A DNA stretch of 64,000 nt from contig CAZCTW010000004.1 of the NCBI GenBank assembly GCA_964501905.1, positions 62,001 to 126,000 of the forward strand, in the 5' to 3' direction. Below are positions 17,199 through 25,885 of the stretch, piece after piece (position 1 is the first letter of the stretch; the number at the start of each line of letters is the position of its first letter). Both the position numbers and the translations under genes were made by a program. This DNA comes from B69-G16 sp964501905. GTDB taxonomy: Archaea > Thermoproteota > Thermoprotei > Thermofilales > B69-G16. The notes beneath the pieces were generated by a model. That model was not told the DNA's origin. It did no database searches and was given only the letters and a program-made list of their open reading frames with translations.

Positions 17199-18194
17199 AT
17201 GTACGACGTTATAGTGGTGGGAGCTGGCATTGCCGGCTTAACTGCAGCTCTGTATTCTGCTAGGCAGAACTTGAAAACCCTTGTAATATCTGCCGATTTA
17301 GGGGGACAGTTGCTTCTAGCAAGCGAGCTTCAAAACTATCCAGGTTTTATAGAAATTAAAGGTTTTGAGTTAATAAAAAAGGTTGAGGAGCAAGCCAGGC
17401 TCTACGGCGCTGAGTTTGTGTTTGATAAGGTAATAGGAGTAGAGGAGGTAAACGGCAAATTTAAAGTGAAAACTACTATGAGCGAGTACGAGGCTTTAGC
17501 TCTCATATTGGCTTTCGGTAAAACGCCTAGGGAAATGGGTATACCGGGCGAGGAGAAACTGAAAGGGAGGGGTGTCTCTTACTGCGCTATATGTGACGCC
17601 CCCCTATTTAGAGGACGTACTGTTGCTTTAGTCGGTTGGGGCGAGGCAGGCTTAGAAGGCGCGCTAACTCTAAAAGATGTAGTGGAGAAGCTCTACTGGA
17701 TTTTCCCAGGTACCCAACCTATACGAGACCAGCAAATGTTAAAGTTTATACTTGATAGTGGAAAAGTCGAGTTGCTACCTTATGCTGAGCCTGTAGAGGT
17801 TAAGGGGGATAAAAAAGTAGAATACTTAGTGGTCAAGAATAGGGAAACTGGGGAGCTTAAAGAGCTAAAAGTTGACGGAGTTTTTGTCGAAGTGGGCTAC
17901 GTAGCTAAGACGGACTTCGTTAAGGGATTTGTCGAGTTGACTGAGAAAGGCGAGATTAAAATCGATAAACTCGGGAGGACCTCAAGAGAGGGGGTTTTCG
18001 CAGCCGGCGATGTAACCGATATGCCGTATAAGCAAGCGGTAATATCAGCGGGTCAAGGAGCTGTAGCTGCTTTATCAGCCTATAACTACGTAATGAAGTT
18101 GAAGGGCAAGGAAGTAAAAGTGGAGGCTGACTGGAAGCATATAAAGGTTAGAAAAGAGAAAGAGGAAAAGGGCTTTTTCATAGCTCTAAAATAA
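17199..18194 (+). CDS. Thioredoxin reductase-like flavoprotein without the usual NADPH motif
   Basis: The 331-residue protein has the TrxB layout: FAD-binding VVGAGIAGLTAALYSARQ, redox-active C129-A-I-C132 (YCAICDAPLF) and the C-terminal FAD motif GVFAAGDVTDMPYKQAV. In the second Rossmann domain the usual GGGxSA is GWGEAGLEGA. The HRR(D)-type segment that holds the NADPH 2'-phosphate is replaced by IFPGTQPIRDQQM. NADPH is therefore unlikely to be the donor; NADH or reduced ferredoxin are alternatives, as for other archaeal reductases lacking this motif. The next gene is a thioredoxin-CcdA fusion, suggesting a shared electron path. A TATA-like box lies close to the ATG, so the start may be leaderless. 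Confidence 0.85.
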   Translation: MYDVIVVGAGIAGLTAALYSARQNLKTLVISADLGGQLLLASELQNYPGFIEIKGFELIKKVEEQARLYGAEFVFDKVIGVEEVNGKFKVKTTMSEYEALALILAFGKTPREMGIPGEEKLKGRGVSYCAICDAPLFRGRTVALVGWGEAGLEGALTLKDVVEKLYWIFPGTQPIRDQQMLKFILDSGKVELLPYAEPVEVKGDKKVEYLVVKNRETGELKELKVDGVFVEVGYVAKTDFVKGFVELTEKGEIKIDKLGRTSREGVFAAGDVTDMPYKQAVISAGQGAVAALSAYNYVMKLKGKEVKVEADWKHIKVRKEKEEKGFFIALK

Positions 18195-18348
18195 ATAAAA
18201 TTTTAATTTAAAAGAACTTTTCCACCATGCACAAGGACCATTTCAATTTTCAATCGGCGGAGGAAATAATATTTGGAGAAATACTGTTGAGATTCGACAA
18301 CATAAATTTATTAAACTATTCCAATACGAAATGAATACGTGACATGAC

Positions 18349-19512
18349 ATGAAGCTCAGAAGTCGCTATGTGACATTAGCTCTCATAGCCGTTATAGCTT
18401 TAATTCTCTCTCTCCAAACTTTACAGTCACAGCCTCAGTGGAAGTACTGCGACGAATATGTGTACTATATCTATGGGGAGTTAGCCTGTCCCGCTTGTAG
18501 CAGCACTAAAGAATTGTTAGTAGGCATGTGTGGAGAGGAACACGTGGTATTTAGGGAGATAACGCTTAATGAATCCTACCTAAAGGAATACTGCCAGCTC
18601 TATGAAATATTCGAGCTAGGCGATACTTATCAAGTCCCCCTAGTTGTGGTTTTTGAAAGCGGGGAGCCTATCATAATCTGCGTCGGCGGATACGACGTCG
18701 AAAACTGGAAAATTCTATTCCAAATACAAGAAGATGTAGGAGGCTTAGTGATAGTGGATTCGATGGGACGAGTTAAAGTCGGTTTAGAGAAGGAATTAGC
18801 TGATCAGGTGAAGAGTATAGTCTTAGGAGCTGAAGTAGCAGAGGAGGAACAAAGGATGAGCTTGAGAGAAGTGCTCCCCGTAGTAGTCGGGGCGGCCCTG
18901 GCAGATTCTGTAAATCCCTGTACTTTCAGCGTCTTCACAGCTCTTCTCTTAATAGCCTTGGCTAGGGGGAGGAAGTTGGCAGTTACAGGATTCGCCTTTA
19001 TAATGGCTATATACGTGATGTACTTTGCTATGGGGCTCGGTTTGATTAAGATTTTCTATTATATCAGTTTTATAAAGTATTTAATAGCGGCTCTAGCTCT
19101 ATTCTTCGGCTCCTTCTCTATTCTAAGCGGGCTTAGAGGCTTTAAATCGCCAATACCTCTGAAGTTCAGAGAAATTATAGAATCCAGAATTGAAAAAGCC
19201 GTAAACCCGCTTTCCGCAGCTGTCGCGGGCGTTATAGTGAGCGTAACCCTCCTACCCTGCACCGGGGGGCCATATCTCGTGGCTACAGCAATTCTAGCGA
19301 AATTGGGGGATTTCACCGAGGCTCTGCTCTTGCTAGCGCTGTATAACTTGATATTCGTAGTACCGCTTTTTCTAATACTATTGGCCATAGCTACGCTATC
19401 GATTACGGCTAGAAGATTGAAAGAGTGGAGGACGAGAAAACTTGGTTTAATGGAGGTAATCAGCGGAATATTGTTAATAGCTATTTCGTTCTACATGATA
19501 TTCTTCCTATAA
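18349..19512 (+). CDS. Thioredoxin-like/CcdA fusion, transmembrane electron carrier
   Basis: The 387-residue protein has a signal anchor (1-27) and an extracytoplasmic thioredoxin- or glutaredoxin-like domain with CxxC in YGELACPACSSTKELL. A CcdA/DsbD-type membrane domain follows, with its two key cysteine motifs, SVNPCTFSVF and LLPCTGGPY, and about six transmembrane helices. CcdA moves electrons from a cytoplasmic reductase system through the membrane. Here the outer acceptor is fused on, so the chain probably ends in reduction or isomerisation of surface protein disulfides. The atypical reductase at 17199 is the nearest possible donor. The last 32 bases overlap the convergent glycosyltransferase gene. 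Confidence 0.88.
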   Translation: MKLRSRYVTLALIAVIALILSLQTLQSQPQWKYCDEYVYYIYGELACPACSSTKELLVGMCGEEHVVFREITLNESYLKEYCQLYEIFELGDTYQVPLVVVFESGEPIIICVGGYDVENWKILFQIQEDVGGLVIVDSMGRVKVGLEKELADQVKSIVLGAEVAEEEQRMSLREVLPVVVGAALADSVNPCTFSVFTALLLIALARGRKLAVTGFAFIMAIYVMYFAMGLGLIKIFYYISFIKYLIAALALFFGSFSILSGLRGFKSPIPLKFREIIESRIEKAVNPLSAAVAGVIVSVTLLPCTGGPYLVATAILAKLGDFTEALLLLALYNLIFVVPLFLILLAIATLSITARRLKEWRTRKLGLMEVISGILLIAISFYMIFFL

Positions 19513-20488
19513 TATCTCTAATGTTAGAGTACAGGAAGCCGAAAAGGTAGAGCGCGTGGCAGGTGATATCGAGAATAGGATAAAGGAAGCACTTCTTCAA
19601 CCTTAACTTTCTTCTCTTAAAATAGTAAAAGAAGAGGGTTAGGTAGACTTCAACCGTTATAGTTGCCATAAACAACCCTATTATTAAAAAGGCTAGAGGG
19701 GAGAGGAAGTAAGAAGTGAAAAGCGCCGCTAGGAAAAGAGCGAAGACGTAAGAGCCGATGGCCGCGGGCCAAGCGAGGGGGCTATCTCTATTCTTTTTGA
19801 AAAAGGTGTAGTGTCCCATCCCATACCTAAACTCTTGCTTAAGCAATTCCAGGAGGGAGGTTCTATGCTTATGGTACACGTAGACGCTCGGGTCAGCTAC
19901 TATTTTAAACCCGTCCCGGCATAAGCGCCAGAGGAGATCCACTTCATCGCTCCCCCACCTATATTCTTCGTCGAAAAAGTAGCCCTTATCGAAAATTTCT
20001 TTCTTAAACGCCAGGTTATTGCCCGGTGGCAGACGCACCTTCCTAAAGCTATCTCTGTCAAAAACTATTCGTTCTCTGTAGATAGGCATTACAGACCATA
20101 TTCCCTCATTTGCATAATCCGTAATTAGGCTTAATCCCTCGTAGAAATTCACGGCACTACCTCCTACTACGTGCGCTTCTTCTTCCTTGAAAACCTTTAG
20201 GATATTCTCAATCCACTCTTTAGGAACTACGCAATCGCAGTCGGTAAACACTATTATATCCCCTTTAGCCTCTCTAACTCCCACGTTCCTAGCAACGTTT
20301 AAGCCGAGCTTCTCTAACCTGATGAGCTTAGCGAAGCCGTATTCAGAGACTATAGCTGGAGTAGAGTCCTCCGACGAATCAACAACTATTACCTCTATAT
20401 AATCTTCCACAATCTTAGCGAGCGAGTCCATTAGATCTTTAATATATTTCTCGCAGTTCCTCGTAGCGACGACAATTGATACCTTCAA
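19481..20488 (-). CDS. Family 2 glycosyltransferase, membrane-associated
   Basis: The 335-residue protein begins with the GT-A fold MKVSIVVATRNCEKYI. It has the nucleotide-sugar motif VFTDCDCVVP (DxD) and an acceptor-region EVDLLWRLCRDG, with hydrophobic segments at the C-terminus (about 240-320) that should sit in the membrane. It probably transfers a sugar to a lipid or surface polymer. It lies 5 bp after the M20 peptidase gene in the same direction, an unusual pairing. The 3' end runs under the ccdA-fusion gene from the other side. Confidence 0.85.
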   Translation of the reverse strand: MKVSIVVATRNCEKYIKDLMDSLAKIVEDYIEVIVVDSSEDSTPAIVSEYGFAKLIRLEKLGLNVARNVGVREAKGDIIVFTDCDCVVPKEWIENILKVFKEEEAHVVGGSAVNFYEGLSLITDYANEGIWSVMPIYRERIVFDRDSFRKVRLPPGNNLAFKKEIFDKGYFFDEEYRWGSDEVDLLWRLCRDGFKIVADPSVYVYHKHRTSLLELLKQEFRYGMGHYTFFKKNRDSPLAWPAAIGSYVFALFLAALFTSYFLSPLAFLIIGLFMATITVEVYLTLFFYYFKRRKLRLKKCFLYPILDITCHALYLFGFLYSNIRDIIGRISCRTK

Positions 20489-20493
20489 GCGAC

Positions 20494-21720
20494 CTACCCT
20501 TCCGCAACCAGAGCTTTGACGAACTCTTTTAAAAGCTCAACGTCTTTAACGTAGACGAATTCATTGTCCGAGTGTATGTTGTTTTCGCTTCGTATAGCTC
20601 CGAAAGCGACTACGGGTATGCCTTTAAGGAAGAAGAATGTGCCGTCGTTACCCCCGAGCTCGGCGGCTATTCTCACCTCTTGCTCTACGCCGACTGTTTT
20701 AATAGCTTTCGCTAAAGCCTTTACAGCTTCCTCTTTTAGCTTTTCGTCTGTGGTGTACCAACCCCTGAACTTAGCTATTATCTCGACGCAACCCCTAACC
20801 CCGTATCTGCCGAAGGCTTTGCTGAAGAACGATACTAACTCCTCTACGGCTTTCTCGACATCCTCTTCGGGGAGCAGCCTAACGTCGAAGCCTGCCACAG
20901 CCTCTCCCGGTATGACGTTGTGTTTTTCTACTTCTCCCTTACCAAGCTTAACTATCGTAAAGTTAAACCTGCCCCAGACGTTAGGAAGTGGAGAGCCTGG
21001 AGGAGAAGGATAGCGGGATATCTTACTGTGGCGTACTAAGCCGTACTCCTCTTGGATAAAAGACATAACCTTGACGAGTTTAGCCACCGAGTTTTCAGCC
21101 TGGTGAGGATAACCAGCGTGCCCGCTCTTACCGAAAACCCTAACCCAACCATGGACTACGCCGCTTGCGCCTATAGACAAGTAGTCCGCTGAAGCGTCTA
21201 GAATTACGGCTTTATTCCACCTATACCCTCTATCAAGGAGGGTTTTAATACCTAGCGGCCCTCCCTCTTCATCGCCCGCAACAACCATCACAGGCTTAAA
21301 CTTAAACTTCTTTTCCTCCTCTAGTATCTCCTTTAGGGCATAAATGGAAGCAGCTATTGCAGATTTGTCGTCAGCGGCTCCACGCCCATAGAGCTTCCCA
21401 TCCACTAGCAGCGGCTCGTAGGGGTCTATTTCACGCCCTTCGACAAACCAGGGTCCTTTAGCTGGAACTACGTCGTAGTGGGAGACTAGAGCTAAAGTTT
21501 CTTTGGCGTCGACATCCTCAGGTTCCGCTAGGACGACCGGCACTTTACCGAATTTATCTTCGAAAAACACAACGTCGGTCTTTAAACCAGCTTCTCTAGC
21601 TCTAGACGCTATAAGATCGGCCGCTGCTTCGTAGTTTTCGCGTATAACTCTATCTTCTTCCATCTTTATCTCAGTCTTCACGGAGACAAGTTCTTTAAGG
21701 AAGTCTATGAGAGAGTCCAT
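20494..21720 (-). CDS. M20 family metallopeptidase (ArgE/DapE/ACY1 type)
   Basis: The 408-residue protein has the dizinc site motifs of M20 enzymes: SHYDVVPA, GRGAADDKSA (bridging Asp and catalytic Asp), DEEGG (general base Glu-Glu) and, near the C-terminus, NIHSDNEF. The dimerisation (lid) domain lies in the middle (GWVRVFGKSGHAGYPH). Substrates in the family range from dipeptides to N-acyl amino acids; none can be chosen here. ATG 21720 is preferred over GTG 21729 because GGTGG precedes it by about five bases. The downstream glycosyltransferase starts 5 bp after its stop. Confidence 0.9.
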   Translation of the reverse strand: MDSLIDFLKELVSVKTEIKMEEDRVIRENYEAAADLIASRAREAGLKTDVVFFEDKFGKVPVVLAEPEDVDAKETLALVSHYDVVPAKGPWFVEGREIDPYEPLLVDGKLYGRGAADDKSAIAASIYALKEILEEEKKFKFKPVMVVAGDEEGGPLGIKTLLDRGYRWNKAVILDASADYLSIGASGVVHGWVRVFGKSGHAGYPHQAENSVAKLVKVMSFIQEEYGLVRHSKISRYPSPPGSPLPNVWGRFNFTIVKLGKGEVEKHNVIPGEAVAGFDVRLLPEEDVEKAVEELVSFFSKAFGRYGVRGCVEIIAKFRGWYTTDEKLKEEAVKALAKAIKTVGVEQEVRIAAELGGNDGTFFFLKGIPVVAFGAIRSENNIHSDNEFVYVKDVELLKEFVKALVAEG

Positions 21721-21876
21721 AAGAGCCACCGAGATAGATTAAAAACATACCTAAATAACCTTGTCCCTAAAGCTTTTCGACATTTCTAAAATTGTCTACG
21801 TTAAGTTACTAAGGTGGACGCAAACTTTTTACTTCCATATTTTATTAAGTAAAGGAGTACATTTAGCGGTGTCGTA

Positions 21877-22164
21877 ATGGAGTACGAGGTTTTACATAGG
21901 CCTGTCTTAAGGAAATTCCTAATACATCTAGCCCCTGGGAAGTATGCGTTCCTAAGCTACGAGATAAAAGAAGGTAAAATGTTTATTGAATTGACTTATA
22001 CACCTTCCGAGTTTAGAGGTAAGGGGATAGCGCGCAGGCTCATGCTAGAGGTAGTCAAATATGCTAAAGAGAATAATTTGAAAATAGTACCTGTTTGTAG
22101 CTATGCTGTAAGCTTTTTCGAAAGGTATCCAGAGCATAAACACATACTGGCTAGGTTATCCTGA
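21877..22164 (+). CDS. Small GNAT-like N-acetyltransferase (COG2388 type)
   Basis: The 95-residue protein is a minimal GNAT domain with the acetyl-CoA loop FRGKGIARRLMLEVVKYA and the closing motif VPVCSYAVSFFERYPEH, typical of the YjdJ/COG2388 group. Members of this length usually stand alone, and their substrates are mostly unknown. A TATA-like box (TATTTTATTAAG, about 21838-21849) and GGTG before the ATG indicate a single-gene unit. Confidence 0.8.
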   Translation: MEYEVLHRPVLRKFLIHLAPGKYAFLSYEIKEGKMFIELTYTPSEFRGKGIARRLMLEVVKYAKENNLKIVPVCSYAVSFFERYPEHKHILARLS

Positions 22165-22323
22165 GGAATTCATCGGGTAGATGATCTAGGAGCATTTCAC
22201 GAGTTGTCCTTTAACCTAGAAAGCATGTTTGTGTTTCATTCGCCTGCGCCAGGCAAAGCTTGAATTTCAAGACCCTGTCCTGTAATCATAAAATTTTTTA
22301 TACTCTTAAAGTTTGCATAGTTG

Positions 22324-23715
22324 ATGATCAACCTCTTAAACATCGAAAGCAGAGAGCTTTCATCCTTAGTATCCTCCGGAAAATTAAAAATAGCTATCTA
22401 CGGTCTCGGCTACGTAGGCTTATCGATAGCGGCTGTGTGGCTGAGAGCAGGGGCTCAGGTAATAGGAGTTGACATAAACTCGGAGAAAGTGCGTCGTCTC
22501 AATTATGGAGATGTAGGTTCTGTAGAGGAAGTCGTCGAAACTGCCATTAAAAAAGGTTTAAGAGAGGGGAGGTTTAGAGCGACGCTGGACGGAGTTGAAG
22601 CATCTCGCGACAGCCACGTAAAGCTCGTCACCGTACCTGTAGGGATGAACGAGGATAAAGAGCCTGTTCTAGAGGCTTTAAAATCCGCGCTCAAAACTAT
22701 CGGCAGCGGATTAAAGAAAGGAGATCTCGTCGTGGTGGAATCCTCGGTTCCCGTGGGAACTACGAGGAATATAGCTAAACCTCTACTCGAAGAAGCATCT
22801 GGATTAAAGGCTGAAGACGATTTCGGACTGGCTTACAGCCCAGAGAGAATATACATAGGCAGAGCCGTAAAGGATATTGAAGAAAACTACCCGAAAATCG
22901 TGGCGGGCATCGGAGAGAAAAGTCTAGAAGCCGCCGTCAAGCTTTACAGTATAGTAGCCCGTAGGGGGGTAATTCCGCTGCCGAGCCCCGAGTATGCAGA
23001 ATTAGAAAAACTCTTTGAAGGAGTTTACAGGGACGTAAACATAGCTTTAGCAAACCAGCTCGCCTTACTCTGTAGAGCGCTAGGCTTAGACTATGACAAA
23101 GTGAGAGCCGCTGCCAATTCTCAGCCGTACTGTCATCTACATAAGCCAGGAGCCGGAGTAGGAGGCGCTTGTATACCCGTCTATTCCTATTTTGTACAAC
23201 ACGCAGCTAAACTCTCAGGGATAGAGCTTAGCTTAGTGGTAGAGGGCAGGAAGGTAAACGAGATGATGCCTTTTCTTGTAGCGAAGCTCATAGATGAAGC
23301 TATTAAACAAGCCAATTTAACAATGCCTAATATAGTCGTGCTAGGTTTAGCCTTTAGAGGGGGAGTGGACGACACCAGATACTCGCCAGCTTACGAAGTT
23401 ATAGGGAAATTGCTAGAGATGGGATATAAGGTGTCTATAGTCCACGACCCATACGTTAAGAAAGACTACAGGCTAGAGAAGCTAGGCATTCAGCTAATAG
23501 ATGATTTAGAAAAAGCTCTAAAAAAGGCAGATGTAGTAGTTATAGTCACGGATCATCCAGAGTATAAAAAGCTGAGCGCAAGCGAATTGAAGAGGCTGTC
23601 AGGTAAGGGTAAGCTAGTAATTGTAGATTCAAGACATTCCATTAAGAACCTAGATAACATACCCCAGGGAGTTTTCTATACTGGTGTGGGAAAACCTTCT
23701 ATAATTAAATTATAG
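22324..23715 (+). CDS. Nucleotide-sugar dehydrogenase (UDP-ManNAc/UDP-glucose type)
   Basis: The 463-residue protein has an N-terminal NAD-binding fold (IAIYGLGYVGLSIAAVW), the catalytic loop GAGVGGACIPV with the nucleophilic Cys, and a C-terminal UDP-binding domain with GLAFRGGVDDTRYSPA. It makes a uronic acid-type nucleotide sugar by two-step oxidation. GVGGxCIPV and the overall pattern fit the WecC (UDP-ManNAc) group better than UDP-glucose dehydrogenase. The TATA-like box TTTTTTATAC (about 22293-22302) is 25-30 bases upstream, so the start (TTG 22321 or ATG 22324) is nearly leaderless. It may serve the glycan cluster at the end of the window. Confidence 0.87.
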   Translation: MINLLNIESRELSSLVSSGKLKIAIYGLGYVGLSIAAVWLRAGAQVIGVDINSEKVRRLNYGDVGSVEEVVETAIKKGLREGRFRATLDGVEASRDSHVKLVTVPVGMNEDKEPVLEALKSALKTIGSGLKKGDLVVVESSVPVGTTRNIAKPLLEEASGLKAEDDFGLAYSPERIYIGRAVKDIEENYPKIVAGIGEKSLEAAVKLYSIVARRGVIPLPSPEYAELEKLFEGVYRDVNIALANQLALLCRALGLDYDKVRAAANSQPYCHLHKPGAGVGGACIPVYSYFVQHAAKLSGIELSLVVEGRKVNEMMPFLVAKLIDEAIKQANLTMPNIVVLGLAFRGGVDDTRYSPAYEVIGKLLEMGYKVSIVHDPYVKKDYRLEKLGIQLIDDLEKALKKADVVVIVTDHPEYKKLSASELKRLSGKGKLVIVDSRHSIKNLDNIPQGVFYTGVGKPSIIKL

Positions 23716-24075
23716 AAATTAATTTACCCCCTCAAAGCCATTACAGCTTCTATACCTTTTATCGTGGCTACCTTCGCTGTTTTTATCGCTTCGCTTCAAT
23801 AGTCCATATTTCTTATGTAAAGGTTATAATAGTGCAATCTTCTGGTCTGTCTGAAGATCTCTTACAAAAATATTGCAAGATCTTCTGGCCAGCATTATGG
23901 AGAATCTTTGGAGCATATTTTAAAAACAAAATTTTTAAATAGCTAAAAAAGCAAAGAGAGAATGATGATGAGGTCTCGGGGAGCCCCTGGAGGGATTCAA
24001 TGAAGAATTCCTCAACCCTGTACTGATAACCTTTTTCTTCGTTAAAAAGAAATAGAGGTCCTTATAATTCCCTTT
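23716..24075. other. Intergenic region with sRNA candidate and an orphan coding tail
   Basis: The right part holds the C/D-box candidate at 23962-24026. On the minus strand, 23724-23795 reads SEAIKTAKVATIKGIEAVMA and a few more residues to a stop, with a coding look but no upstream body. It may be the remnant C-terminus of a lost gene. The rest is AT-rich and unassigned. A TATA-like box for the 24076 gene may lie near 24041-24050. Confidence 0.3.
23962..24026 (+). ncRNA. Candidate C/D-box sRNA
   Basis: C box ATGATGA (23962-23968), an imperfect D' CTGG (23987-23990), C' TGAAGA (24001-24006) and D box CTGA (24023-24026) span 65 bases. A TATA-like box TTTTTAAATA (23932-23941) sits about 25 bases before the C box, as for an independently transcribed RNA. 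The terminal stem is weak and D' is not canonical. A leaderless 13-codon frame starting at the same place is an alternative. Confidence 0.4.
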
Positions 24076-24828
24076 ATGGATCCTCAAATAATGCTTATAG
24101 GATTTCTAGCAAGTTTAGGGGCAGGACTAGCGACGGGGATAGGAGCTCTGCCCGTGCTCTTCATAAAAGATATCTCTGATAAAGTACTAGACGCACTGCT
24201 AGGTTTTGCGGCCGGGGTAATGCTTGCCGCTAGCATGTTTAGCTTACTCGTCCCATCCATAGAGATAGGGGGAGTCTATGCCGCTATAATAGGTTTGATT
24301 TCAGGCGCGCTCTTTGTATACCTGCTCGACACGTGCGTCCCCCATATGCACTTCATTTCCGGCCCCGAGGGCCCCTCTTCTAGCTTAAGGAAGACATGGC
24401 TCTTTATGTTCGCCATTATTCTGCACAATTTCCCTGAGGGACTCAGCGTTGGCGTAAGCTTCGGAATAAACGATATAACCACGGGAATGGTAGTCGCAAT
24501 AGCTATAGGCTTACAGAATATACCGGAGGGCTCTGGAGTAGCCTTCCCCCTAGTCAGAGAGGGCTATTCTAGGACTAGAGCTATAGTCTACGCTACTCTA
24601 TCCGGACTGGCGGAGCCGATCGCTGCCTTAATAGGAGTCCTGACACTAACTTTCTCAAACGTAATTCTCCCCTACGCTTTAGCCTTCGCTGCCGGAGCTA
24701 TGTTATACGTAATAAGCGATGAGATAATTCCCGAAAGCCATAGAAAGGGCTTCGAGAGAGAAGCCACTTTCGGCTTCATAGCAGGCTTTATAATAATGAT
24801 GCTCCTAGACAATATGCTAAAAGCTTAA
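24076..24828 (+). CDS. ZIP family metal transporter (ZupT/GufA-like)
   Basis: The 250-residue protein has eight predicted membrane helices and the two metal-site motifs of ZIP carriers: HNFPEGLSVGVSFG in helix 4 and IGLQNIPEGSGVAFPL in helix 5. The histidine-rich cytoplasmic loop of many ZIPs is short here (CVPHMHFISG). It imports zinc or related divalent metals. Its stop is followed within a few bases by a TnpB tail remnant (24839), so the downstream flank has been rearranged. Confidence 0.9.
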   Translation: MDPQIMLIGFLASLGAGLATGIGALPVLFIKDISDKVLDALLGFAAGVMLAASMFSLLVPSIEIGGVYAAIIGLISGALFVYLLDTCVPHMHFISGPEGPSSSLRKTWLFMFAIILHNFPEGLSVGVSFGINDITTGMVVAIAIGLQNIPEGSGVAFPLVREGYSRTRAIVYATLSGLAEPIAALIGVLTLTFSNVILPYALAFAAGAMLYVISDEIIPESHRKGFEREATFGFIAGFIIMMLLDNMLKA

Positions 24829-24838
24829 TCTCCCGCAA

Positions 24839-24937
24839 ATGGAGCCTGATAGCCCCCGCAGTGAGGAGATGAACCCCCAATCCAAGCGGGGGAAACCCGC
24901 GCCGGTATTCAAAATACCTATAACATCCAAAAGATAA
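24839..24937 (+). pseudogene. Orphan TnpB C-terminal tail with hairpin
   Basis: The frame reads MEPDSPRSEEMNP, continues through KRGKPAPVFKIPITSKR, and stops. It matches the tail of the TnpB at 28378 (MDSPKAPDQ, ending KITKIPKR) without any of the RuvC body. CCCCCGC (24853-24859) pairs perfectly with GCGGGGG (24886-24892). In IS605/IS607-type elements the transposase 3' end also gives the guide (omega) RNA, so this could be a surviving RNA scaffold or just decay. It begins 11 bases after the ZIP stop. Confidence 0.6.
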
Positions 24938-24952
24938 AACGCAGGCAACCAC
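24927..24952 (+). repeat. TnpB element right-end repeat, copy 1
   Basis: CCAAAAGATAA, then (A/C)ACGC(A/G)GGCAACCAC, is shared with 28368-28393 at 24 of 26 positions; beyond CCAC the two flanks differ. The shared block spans the transposase stop and its downstream end, marking the right border of the element family. Confidence 0.6.
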
Positions 24953-25004
24953 GATATATCTCCTATACATACTCGGTAAACTGCCGTAAAGAATTAAAAA
25001 CTTA

Positions 25005-25874
25005 CTAGTATAAGAGGTGAGTGCCGTCACAGGAGGGAGCGTTAAAAAATCGTTTAGTCAATAAGCCTTCCCTACAAGTCGCATAGGTAACGCCTAGCCG
25101 CGAAGCTTCCTCCACAATAGGCGATAATAACTTCATTCTAATTCGCTTTTTAAGATACCTGTATCCTTCAATTCTCTCTCCTTCTCTAAAGTATAATCTA
25201 CGCCATTTAGAAGCCAAATCGGGGAAAGTAGCGGACATTCTAGCTATATTATCCGGCTTAACTTTATAAGTAGAGGTTACTATGTGAACTGCTCCAGCCT
25301 CGACCACCGCGTCCACTAACTCCTTTAGCTCAAAGGGGTCGTCGTTCAACCCCCATATCACCGGGTCTACACGGACGGAAACCGGCACGCCGTTCTCAGA
25401 AAGTTTGCGCACAGCTTCAAGACGTCGTCTAGGCTCGGGCGCTCCTGGCTCTATAAGTTTGGATAGCTTGGGATCGAGAGTAGTTATCGTTAAGCTCACC
25501 GTAACCAGCCCGAGTTTGAAAATATCCAAGTCTCGAACCACTAAGTCCGATTTAGAAACCACGATCACCCTAAATCTATTCTCGAGCAACACTTTAATAG
25601 CCTCACGGGTTAAGCCTAGCCTAGCCTCCGCCGGCGGGTAAGGATCGCTACTCGTGCTCAACGCGACAGGTAGACTCCTATCCGCCGAGCTTAAGTCGCG
25701 CACGAGATTCCTAATAAAATTCTCTTTAGGCTTGCTCTCCCTCCTGCCTATATAGGAGGTCGCATAGCAGTAAAGACAGAAATGGCTACAACCTGTATAA
25801 GGGTGTAGAGAATATTTAGGTGGACAAGTACACATAGAACTTTTCCAAGGATTAAACCTGTTCAATACCCTCAT
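25005..25874 (-). CDS. Radical SAM protein, SPL/COG1533 family
   Basis: The 289-residue protein has the [4Fe-4S] motif C29-x3-C33-x2-C36 (TGCSHFCLYCYAT), plus two earlier cysteines (SMCTCPP) and VALSTSSDPYPPAE, typical of the spore-photoproduct-lyase-like SplB group found widely in archaea. True spore photoproduct lyase is a DNA repair enzyme; the archaeal relatives are uncharacterised. It lies 11 bp after the Cas4-like nuclease gene in one transcription unit, which fits a nucleic-acid-related role. Confidence 0.8.
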   Translation of the reverse strand: MRVLNRFNPWKSSMCTCPPKYSLHPYTGCSHFCLYCYATSYIGRRESKPKENFIRNLVRDLSSADRSLPVALSTSSDPYPPAEARLGLTREAIKVLLENRFRVIVVSKSDLVVRDLDIFKLGLVTVSLTITTLDPKLSKLIEPGAPEPRRRLEAVRKLSENGVPVSVRVDPVIWGLNDDPFELKELVDAVVEAGAVHIVTSTYKVKPDNIARMSATFPDLASKWRRLYFREGERIEGYRYLKKRIRMKLLSPIVEEASRLGVTYATCREGLLTKRFFNAPSCDGTHLLY

Positions 25875-25885
25875 AAGCGCGCCCG

